Shown here piece after piece: positions 1 through 5,972 of a stretch of DNA of 7,486 nt (the stretch's first letter is position 1; every line of letters starts with the position of its first letter). The notes beneath the pieces were generated by a model. The model was not told the DNA's origin, made no database searches, and saw only the letters and a list, made by a program, of their open reading frames with translations. The stretch is from an uncultured Bdellovibrio sp. (GTDB lineage Bacteria; Bdellovibrionota; Bdellovibrionia; Bdellovibrionales; Bdellovibrionaceae). The translations under genes were made by a program, and so were the position numbers. Where the stretch lies: NCBI GenBank assembly GCA_937871355.1, contig CALMPX010000398.1:1-7486 (forward strand), in the 5' to 3' direction.

Positions 1-1200
1 AATGACCTCGGTGATTTCCGGAATCACATCGCCTGCACGTTGAACAAAAACGAAATCACCAATTCGAATATCTTTACGATTAATTTCGTCTTGGTTATGT
101 AAGGTCGCATGGGTAATTGTTACCCCTCCTACTTTAGTTGGTTTCATAATAGCCACCGGAGTTAAAGCACCGGTGCGACCAACTTGAACACGTATATCTT
201 CGATTTGTGTTTCGGCTTTTTCGGGTTTAAATTTCGTTGCGGTGGCCCAGCGTGGGCTGCGCGCCACCATGCCAAGTTCGTCTTGAAGTTTGAACGAATT
301 AACTTTGACCACGATGCCATCGATATCAAAGGGTAAAGAACTTCGTTTCATTTCAATTTCTTTATAATAGGAAATAAGTTGATCTGTATCTGATGTAATA
401 CAAATTAATGATTTTTCTAAAATGGGAAAGCCGAGATTTTTAAAAGTATTTTCGGTGTCTTCTTGTGAAGTAAACGTAATGCCATCATATTCACCCAGGG
501 CATAAGCGAAAAATTTTAACGGCCGATTCGCTGCAATTTTTGAATCAAGTTGACGAATGGCGCCGGCGGCGGCATTTCTGGGGTTGGCAAACTCAGGTAA
601 ACCCAATTCAACTTGAGCTTCGTTCATTTCGACGAAATCTTTTTTAAAAATAAGAACCTCGCCGCGAACTTCGAGAAGCCCTGTATGTTTAATCGTTTTG
701 GGAATCGATTTGATGGTCAGTATGTTATGAGTGACATCTTCGCCAATGAGGCCGTCGCCGCGAGTTAAGGCGCGAACAAGTTTCCCTTTTTCATAAACGA
801 GTTCCATAGAAAGACCATCCAGTTTAAGTTCAGCAAAGTATTCTATATCATCTTCTGAGCGTAGAAATTTTTTAACCCGTTCGTGAAATTCAAGGAGGTC
901 TTGTTCGTTATAAGAATTTGATAAAGAAAGCATCGGTTTTCGATGGGGGTGTTTTTGAAACGAATCAAGAACAGTAGCTCCTGCTTTTTGCGTGGGCGAG
1001 TTGGAAACGTCCAGCTCAGGATGTTCTTTTTCAAAAAGAAGCAGTTTTTCGAATAATTGATCGTAGTCATAATCTGAAATTTTTGGCTGGTCTAGCTTAT
1101 GATACAGCTCATTATGATGATTCACTTCATCGATAAGTTTCAGATGCTGTTCTACTATTAGGTTAGTGGTCGTTCGACCAACATTTTTACTGACCGGCAT
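1..1200 (-). CDS. ligA: NAD-dependent DNA ligase LigA, N-terminal 400 residues (3' end outside window)
   Basis: NAD+-dependent DNA ligase, which seals nicks during replication and repair by transferring AMP from NAD+ to an active-site lysine and then to the 5' phosphate. Reading inward from 1200, domain Ia has the NMN-binding residues Y33, H34, D43, Y46 and D47. The nucleotidyltransferase domain has the catalytic motif KLDG (K126), RGDG at 147-150 followed by GEDVT, the hallmark FANPRNAAAGAIRQLD (204-219), DGIVVKV (294-300, K299) and K323 in the last adenylation motif. The OB-fold begins at VGRTGALTPVA (340-350). The usual KFPA is KFKP here, without an indel. The zinc finger, HhH and BRCT domains would lie beyond the left edge. 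From ATG 1200 the protein is 11 residues longer before K126 than E. coli LigA (K115). An in-frame ATG at 1218 would add six more (VLFFN-type) residues; neither start has a good ribosome site, and 1200 fits the family better. Divergently oriented from gatC. Confidence 0.97.
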   Translation of the reverse strand, partial: MPVSKNVGRTTTNLIVEQHLKLIDEVNHHNELYHKLDQPKISDYDYDQLFEKLLLFEKEHPELDVSNSPTQKAGATVLDSFQKHPHRKPMLSLSNSYNEQDLLEFHERVKKFLRSEDDIEYFAELKLDGLSMELVYEKGKLVRALTRGDGLIGEDVTHNILTIKSIPKTIKHTGLLEVRGEVLIFKKDFVEMNEAQVELGLPEFANPRNAAAGAIRQLDSKIAANRPLKFFAYALGEYDGITFTSQEDTENTFKNLGFPILEKSLICITSDTDQLISYYKEIEMKRSSLPFDIDGIVVKVNSFKLQDELGMVARSPRWATATKFKPEKAETQIEDIRVQVGRTGALTPVAIMKPTKVGGVTITHATLHNQDEINRKDIRIGDFVFVQRAGDVIPEITEVI

Positions 1201-1256
1201 ATTAAAAAAAAGTACCATAAAATCTTAAAATTATTAACTGATATTTGGAGTTTTTA
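1201..1256. promoter_or_regulatory. Short divergent intergenic spacer between ligA and gatC
   Basis: These 56 AT-rich bases must carry the 5' signals of both ligA (minus) and the gat cluster (plus), unless promoters lie inside the flanking coding sequence. On the plus strand TAAAAT at 1226-1231 matches the sigma-70 -10 consensus at 5 of 6 positions, but no convincing -35 lies at the right distance. On the minus strand several TTAATA-like stretches could act as a -10 box. An in-frame minus-strand stop (TAA, 1227-1225) limits how far upstream ligA can begin. The ribosome site for gatC is GGAG at 1247-1250, six bases before ATG 1257. The exact promoters cannot be assigned by eye. Confidence 0.45.
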
Positions 1257-1547
1257 ATGGCTCACGAAATTAATGAAGATTTGATTCGTCAAATAGCTCA
1301 ACTAGCAAAATTAACGATTTCGGATGAAGAAATCGCCAACTATATGCCTCATATGAAGAAAGTTCTGAATCACTTCAGTGAACTGGAAACATTAAATACT
1401 GACAATATCGAACCTTTAATCACGCCCGTTGATCTAAAAAGTTATTTACGAGAAGACCGCGTCGAAAAAAACATTTCAACCGAAGAGCTTTTGGCGGGAG
1501 CACCTTCTAGTATCGGGCAGCTGTTTCAAGTGCCTCCGGTTATTTAA
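1257..1547 (+). CDS. gatC: Asp-tRNA(Asn)/Glu-tRNA(Gln) amidotransferase subunit C
   Basis: Small subunit of the GatCAB amidotransferase; it wraps around and stabilises the GatA-GatB interface. The 96-residue product has the normal family length. It shows the family pattern: an N-terminal helix around IRQIAQLAKLTISDEEI, a central helix with the L-x-T-x-N-I-x-P segment, then the LREDRV motif, and a C-terminal AP(S)..GQLFQVPPVI ending that matches the usual AP...F.VP.V tail. ATG 1257 is preferred because GGAG (1247-1250) sits six bases upstream. A longer in-frame reading from TTG 1245 would begin just before that ribosome site and add four residues, which is unlikely. First gene of the plus-strand cluster; its stop is one base before gatA. 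Confidence 0.96.
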   Translation: MAHEINEDLIRQIAQLAKLTISDEEIANYMPHMKKVLNHFSELETLNTDNIEPLITPVDLKSYLREDRVEKNISTEELLAGAPSSIGQLFQVPPVI

Positions 1548-1548
1548 T

Positions 1549-3039
1549 ATGGATTTACTTCAAGCGGACTTAAGTGCCGTCACCGAAGCTATTCAGAATA
1601 AAAAAATATCTGCTGTCGAAACGACGCAATTTTTTTTGGATCGCGTTCAAAAGTTAGATCAACACTTAAACGCATTTACTTATGTCAGCAATACGGCAGT
1701 TAAAGAAGCTGAACTTTTAGATCAAAAAATAGCACATGGGGAAAATGTCGGTCCTTTGGCCGGAGTCGTTTTTGGAATCAAAGACTTACTATGTACCAAA
1801 GGTATGCCCTCGACAGCCGCATCAAAAATGTTGAGCGGTTTTGTTCCTCCTTATGATGCTACAGTCGTTTCGCGTTTGAAAAAAGCCGGCGCCATTATTT
1901 TAGGAAAACTCAACCAAGATGAATTCGCTATGGGTTCAAGCAATGAAACTTCTGTCTACGGAGCTTGTCATAATCCTTGGGATAAATCACGAGTTCCTGG
2001 TGGCTCAAGTGGTGGATCTGCTGCAGCTCAAGCGGCCCGTTTGACCATGGCCACCATTGGAACGGACACGGGTGGGTCTATCCGTCAGCCTGCCAGTTTT
2101 TGTGGTGTCGTAGGAGTTAAGCCTACTTACGGTCGCGTGAGTCGCTACGGAATAATTGCCTATGCCTCGTCGCTTGATCAGGCCGGGCCGATCGTATCAA
2201 GTGTAAAAGATGCGGCACTCACGTTAGAAACAATTTGTGGTCAAGATTCTTATGATGGAACAACCTCAGATCATCTGGTTGAAAAATTCTCACAAAATTT
2301 GAACGGAAATATTAAAGGTAAAAAAATTGGCGTGATTAAAGAATTTGTTCAGCATATTCCGGATGCACATATCGCTCAAAGTTTTCAATTGGCTTTAGAT
2401 ACAGTGAAGCAACTCGGCGCGGAAATCGTTGAGGTTTCAATTCCATTAACTCAATACGCCGTCCCTATGTATTATCTTATTTCTGCGAGCGAAGCGTCTT
2501 CAAATTTTGCTCGCTATGACGGGGTTAAATACGGTTACCGCACGCCCCACGATAAAACTTCAAATCTTTCACTAGACGATTTCTATTCACTCAGTCGCGG
2601 CGAAGGCTTCGGAGCCGAAGTTAAAAGAAGAATCATGTTAGGAACCTACGCTTTATCAGCAGGATATTCAGATGCTTTTTATTTAAAAGCTTGTAAAGTT
2701 CGACGTCTTTTAAGACAACAATTTTTAGATGCATTTGAAAAGTGCGATCTGATTATGGGTCCTGTCACGACAGCACCCGCTTTCAAGTTAGGCGAAAAAT
2801 CAGTCGATCCATTAAAAAATTACCTCAATGATATTTTTACGACATCGACAAATTTATGTGGATTACCAGGAATGAGCGTTCCCTTTAGCACAGCACGAGA
2901 GGGAAATAGCATTTTGCCGATCGGAGTTCAGCTTACCGCTCCGCATTTTCAAGAACAATCTTTATTGAATTTTGCCTATGCCATTGAAAACACGACACCT
3001 GCGGCGGATTTTAGAAAGTTGAAACCTCATGTCTACTAA
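1549..3039 (+). CDS. gatA: Asp-tRNA(Asn)/Glu-tRNA(Gln) amidotransferase subunit A (glutaminase)
   Basis: Glutaminase subunit of GatCAB, an amidase-signature enzyme that releases ammonia from glutamine and channels it to GatB for conversion of misacylated Glu-tRNA(Gln) or Asp-tRNA(Asn). The Ser-cisSer-Lys triad is visible. The lysine is K78 in FGIKDL, the cis-serine is S153 in PGGSSGGSAAA, and the nucleophile is S177 in GTDTGGSIRQPA; the 24-residue spacing between the two serines is that of the amidase family. The C-terminal half has the expected GPVTTAPAF and LCGLPGMSVPF segments. At 496 residues it is normal in length and appears intact. No clear ribosome site precedes ATG 1549, which follows the gatC stop by one base, so translation is probably coupled to gatC. 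The 3' end overlaps gatB by 11 bases. Confidence 0.98.
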   Translation: MDLLQADLSAVTEAIQNKKISAVETTQFFLDRVQKLDQHLNAFTYVSNTAVKEAELLDQKIAHGENVGPLAGVVFGIKDLLCTKGMPSTAASKMLSGFVPPYDATVVSRLKKAGAIILGKLNQDEFAMGSSNETSVYGACHNPWDKSRVPGGSSGGSAAAQAARLTMATIGTDTGGSIRQPASFCGVVGVKPTYGRVSRYGIIAYASSLDQAGPIVSSVKDAALTLETICGQDSYDGTTSDHLVEKFSQNLNGNIKGKKIGVIKEFVQHIPDAHIAQSFQLALDTVKQLGAEIVEVSIPLTQYAVPMYYLISASEASSNFARYDGVKYGYRTPHDKTSNLSLDDFYSLSRGEGFGAEVKRRIMLGTYALSAGYSDAFYLKACKVRRLLRQQFLDAFEKCDLIMGPVTTAPAFKLGEKSVDPLKNYLNDIFTTSTNLCGLPGMSVPFSTAREGNSILPIGVQLTAPHFQEQSLLNFAYAIENTTPAADFRKLKPHVY

Positions 3040-4492
3040 TTCAATTGATACAATCATGAGTGGTTACGAGGTGGTGATTGGGATTGAGGTTCACGTTCAG
3101 CTCAATACGAAATCAAAAATATTTTGCTCCGATTCTACAAGTTTTGGCGCCGGCGATAATGAAAATATTTCTCCAATTAGTTTAGGCATGCCAGGAACAC
3201 TTCCGACTTTAAACAAAGGTGTTTTGGATTTGGCGATTAAAACAGGGCTCGCATTGAACTGTCATATTCGAGCGAAATCATTTTTTGCGCGCAAAAATTA
3301 TTTTTATCCTGATCTTCCCAAAGGATATCAGATTTCTCAGTACGAAGTACCTATTTGTGAAAATGGCTTTGTCGAGTTCTCGGTTGAAGGACAACCTCGA
3401 AAAGTTTCCATCACGCGCGCTCATTTAGAAGAAGATGCGGGTAAATCGACCCATTTTCCTGAACACACCTTATTAAACTATAATCGGGCTGGTATTCCCC
3501 TTTTGGAAATTGTGTCTGGCCCAGATATGAAATCAGCCAAAGAAGCTGCAGAATATTGTAAAACAATTCGCTCGATTGTTCAGTATTTAGATGTCTGCGA
3601 CGGAAATTTAGAAGAAGGATCTCTTCGTTGTGATTGCAATATTTCTGTTAAAAAAGTTGGTGAAAAAAAATTAGGAACAAAAGTTGAATTGAAAAATTTA
3701 AATTCGTTTAGATTTATTGAAAAAGCACTTGAATTTGAAATCGAAAGACAAATTGATCTCTGCCTGTCAGATAAAAAAATTGTTCAAGAAACTCGTCTTT
3801 ACGATCCAGATAAAAATCGAACGTACACGATGCGCCTTAAAGAAGACGCGCAAGATTACCGCTATTTTATTGACCCCGATTTGTTACCAATTATTGTAAC
3901 CGATGATAAAATTAAACAAATTCAAAAGGCGATTCCTGAATTGCCAATTAAGAAAGCGGCGCGCTTTGTTAAAGAGTTAGGACTATCGACCGACGAAGCA
4001 GAGATATTAACATCGGACAAAGCTCTGGCCGATTTTTTCGAAATGACTTCGAAAGAAAGTGGTTACAGCAAACAAGCATCAAACTGGATTTTGGGTGAAG
4101 TTTTAAGATACACCAATGAACATCATCAAACAATTCAGCAGATCAAAGTGACTCCAAAATCACTTTCGGATCTTATTAAATTAATCGAACAAAAAATCAT
4201 TTCAACAAAAATTGCAAAATCAGTTTTTAATGAAATGATGGATTCAGGAAATTCAGCAGCTTCTATTATTGACAGGCATGGTTACAAACAAGTGACTGAT
4301 GTCGACGAGCTCGAAAAGCTGATTCAAAAGGTATTAGATTCAAATTCAAGTCAGGTTGACGAATATCGTCAGGGAAAAGAAAAAGTATTTGGATTTTTTG
4401 TCGGCGCGGTTATGAAGTTAACCAAAGGCCAAGCCGATCCGGATGTGGTCAATCAATTATTAAAAGAAAAACTAAGTGGGCGTAAAATATGA
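3029..4492 (+). CDS. gatB: Asp-tRNA(Asn)/Glu-tRNA(Gln) amidotransferase subunit B
   Basis: tRNA-binding and kinase subunit of GatCAB: it phosphorylates the Glu or Asp on the misacylated tRNA with ATP and amidates it using ammonia from GatA. The N-terminal catalytic cradle shows VVIGIEVHVQLNT (15-27), GMPGTLPTLN (53-62), the KNYFYPDLPKGYQISQYE stretch (89-106), HLEEDAGKS (132-140), NYNRAGIPLLEIV (150-162), GNLEEGSLRCDCN (192-204) and KEDAQDYRYFIDPDL (271-285). A helical region and the YqeY-like tail follow, ending with KGQADPDVVNQLL (465-477). Length 487 is normal. ATG 3029 overlaps gatA by 11 bases; an internal ATG at 3056 would give a shorter N-terminus (SGYEVVIGIEV) but has no better ribosome site. 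The stop overlaps the next start as ATGA. Confidence 0.98.
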   Translation: MSTNSIDTIMSGYEVVIGIEVHVQLNTKSKIFCSDSTSFGAGDNENISPISLGMPGTLPTLNKGVLDLAIKTGLALNCHIRAKSFFARKNYFYPDLPKGYQISQYEVPICENGFVEFSVEGQPRKVSITRAHLEEDAGKSTHFPEHTLLNYNRAGIPLLEIVSGPDMKSAKEAAEYCKTIRSIVQYLDVCDGNLEEGSLRCDCNISVKKVGEKKLGTKVELKNLNSFRFIEKALEFEIERQIDLCLSDKKIVQETRLYDPDKNRTYTMRLKEDAQDYRYFIDPDLLPIIVTDDKIKQIQKAIPELPIKKAARFVKELGLSTDEAEILTSDKALADFFEMTSKESGYSKQASNWILGEVLRYTNEHHQTIQQIKVTPKSLSDLIKLIEQKIISTKIAKSVFNEMMDSGNSAASIIDRHGYKQVTDVDELEKLIQKVLDSNSSQVDEYRQGKEKVFGFFVGAVMKLTKGQADPDVVNQLLKEKLSGRKI

Positions 4493-5400
4493 AAGTTGCC
4501 GCATTAGACTTAGGATCTAATACTTTTTTATGTCTTATTTGTGATGTCAGCCAAGGAAAAATTGCAAAGATTTATTCTGACGAAGTCCAAGTTGTGAGAC
4601 TAGGCCAAGGATTGTCATCATCAAAAAAATTTCATCCGGACGCTTTAGCGCGAGCAAAAAAAACTTTATCAGATTTTGCTCAGTCCATCCAAAAACATAA
4701 ACCAGATCAAGTTTTAGCCATGGCGACTTCGGCCGCGCGAGATGCTGAAAACAAAGAGGAGCTTTTTAAAATCTGTGAAGATTTAAATATTCCCTTGGAA
4801 ATCATTTCTGGCGAACAAGAGGCCCAGATTACCTATTCAGGCTCTGTCAGCGGAATGAAATCATCAGATGCCAAAACACTCGTCGTAGATATTGGCGGCG
4901 GCTCGACTGAATTTATAGTTGGGCTAGGTCCGAAATTAATAAGCGGACACAGTCAAAATATTGGATGTGTTCGTTTGACAGAAAAATTTATTCCGACCCA
5001 GCCAACCGATCTAAAAGATATCGAAGCCTGCAAAATAGAAATTCTTAAAGTTATTCAGCAGTCGAAACAGAAGCTGAATTCCGACATTCATCAAATTTTA
5101 GCAGTCGCTGGAACGCCGACAGCATTAGTCACCGCAGAGCTAGGTGGTTTTGATCCGGCGAAGATTGATGGTTATCAATTAACAAAAAATCGCCTCGAAG
5201 AATGGTTATCTAAATTAAGTCAGGCGTCGATTGAGGAAAAACAAAACATGGGTATTCCGGTAGGACGCGCAGACGTTATTCTAGTTGGAGTTCTTATTTT
5301 GCTAGCGACCTTAGAAGTTTTTTGTAAAGATGAGATTATAGTTTCAACCCGAGGAGTTCGTTATGGCGTCGCCATTTACATGGAATCAAAAATTTCTTAA
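4489..5400 (+). CDS. Short Ppx/GppA family phosphatase (exopolyphosphatase or pppGpp phosphohydrolase)
   Basis: ASKHA-fold phosphatase of the Ppx/GppA family, which removes terminal phosphates from polyphosphate or from pppGpp. The first phosphate-binding motif is DLGSNT (7-12). The catalytic glutamate region is ISGEQEA (106-112, probably E111). The second phosphate-binding motif is DIGGGSTE (134-141). Further family segments are VAGTPTAL (206-213), GRADVI (259-264) and the C-terminal STRGVRYG (286-293). At 303 residues it holds only the two N-terminal ATPase-like domains and lacks the HD-like C-terminal half of E. coli Ppx/GppA, as in short bacterial homologues such as the Aquifex enzyme. 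Substrate cannot be told from sequence, so no symbol is given. Its ATG shares bases with the gatB stop, implying coupled translation. Its last 38 bases overlap the next gene. Confidence 0.93.
   Translation: MKVAALDLGSNTFLCLICDVSQGKIAKIYSDEVQVVRLGQGLSSSKKFHPDALARAKKTLSDFAQSIQKHKPDQVLAMATSAARDAENKEELFKICEDLNIPLEIISGEQEAQITYSGSVSGMKSSDAKTLVVDIGGGSTEFIVGLGPKLISGHSQNIGCVRLTEKFIPTQPTDLKDIEACKIEILKVIQQSKQKLNSDIHQILAVAGTPTALVTAELGGFDPAKIDGYQLTKNRLEEWLSKLSQASIEEKQNMGIPVGRADVILVGVLILLATLEVFCKDEIIVSTRGVRYGVAIYMESKIS
5351..5356 (+). promoter_or_regulatory. Strong ribosome binding site inside the ppx/gppA coding end
   Basis: GAGGAG, six bases before ATG 5363, is the best Shine-Dalgarno match in the cluster. 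It lies within the codons for the R-G-V part of the conserved Ppx/GppA C-terminal motif. It decides the DUF192 gene start in favour of 5363 over the in-frame ATG at 5411, which has no ribosome site. Confidence 0.75.
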
Positions 5401-5857
5401 AAATATTCTAATGACCGGAATTTTATTTGCCGGGCTTGGATTAAGTGCTAAGGACTTAAACCCTGAAGTTAAATTCGAATCCAGCGAAATTCAAATAGGC
5501 TCAAAAAAAATTACTGTCGATTTAGCAGTCACTCCGGCCCAACACGAAAAAGGTTTGATGTATCGTGAAACTTTAGACAAAGACCAGGGGATGCTTTTTA
5601 TTTTTAATAAAGAACAAGTTCTTAATTTTTGGATGAAAAATACCTATGTTGATTTATCTATAGCCTACATCAACAGTAAAATGAAGATCATCGATATTCA
5701 AGAAATGAAGGCGACGACAACTTTAGAGGTCGCTGAACCGCCGACTTACCCTAGTAAAAAACCTGCCATGTATGCTCTAGAGATGCCGAAAGGTTGGTTT
5801 AAAGCGAGTAACATAAAAGTAGGACAACAATTAAAACTGCCGAAAAAATTAAAATAA
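5363..5857 (+). CDS. Exported DUF192 family protein
   Basis: A 164-residue protein of the DUF192 family (small beta-rich domain, function unknown). Residues about 1-29 look like a Sec signal peptide: a basic start (K10, K13), a hydrophobic core ILMTGILFAGLGL, and likely cleavage after LSA (29/30). A periplasmic location is therefore inferred. The mature part carries the family pattern: HEKGLMYRETL (61-71), DQGMLFIF (74-81), NFWMKNT (88-94), then AYIN...KIIDIQEM, and a C-terminal YALEMPKGWF segment before a GQQLKLP end. The start at 5363 is supported by GAGGAG six bases upstream and by supplying the charged n-region of the signal peptide. The alternative ATG 5411 would leave the hydrophobic core with no basic residues. 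The gene overlaps the upstream phosphatase by 38 bases and appears to be the last gene of the gat cluster. Confidence 0.92.
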   Translation: MASPFTWNQKFLKNILMTGILFAGLGLSAKDLNPEVKFESSEIQIGSKKITVDLAVTPAQHEKGLMYRETLDKDQGMLFIFNKEQVLNFWMKNTYVDLSIAYINSKMKIIDIQEMKATTTLEVAEPPTYPSKKPAMYALEMPKGWFKASNIKVGQQLKLPKKLK

Positions 5858-5972
5858 TCATACATAGGTCTAGTCTAGGCATTCAGTTACTTCTTTGCTG
5901 ACGTTCTGCTCTGTGATTAAATAACAGTGATATCGAAAATAGTTTTTATAAATTTTCAAGGATGAGGATGAC
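5858..5972 (+). promoter_or_regulatory. Intergenic spacer with candidate promoter for the LysM lipoprotein gene
   Basis: This is the only plus-strand gap over 20 bases between genes after gatC. A plausible sigma-70 promoter has TTGCTG (5895-5900) as a weak -35, a 16-base spacer, and an extended -10 (TG at 5914-5915, then TTAAAT at 5917-5922). A second AT-rich box, TATAAA at 5947-5952, is too close to the ribosome site to be a likely main promoter. The ribosome site is AAGGA (5958-5962) and GAGG (5964-5967), the latter five bases before ATG 5973. I see no stem followed by a T-run that would terminate the gat cluster, so read-through is possible. A GTCTA direct repeat near 5868-5877 has no clear role. 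Confidence 0.4.

Noticed and set aside
843..1070. 75-codon minus-strand open frame
   Set aside because: It lies inside ligA in another frame of the same strand; the ligA frame carries all the family motifs.
1245..1256. TTG start for gatC, adding four residues
   Set aside because: It would start within two bases of the GGAG ribosome site that serves ATG 1257, and GatC family proteins do not need the extra residues.
3717..3899. 60-codon plus-strand open frame
   Set aside because: A Lys-rich shadow within the conserved catalytic region of gatB.
5862..5880. CTAG-rich stretch after the DUF192 stop, as a possible terminator
   Set aside because: It is mainly a short direct repeat (GTCTA twice); no stable stem with a following T-run can be drawn.
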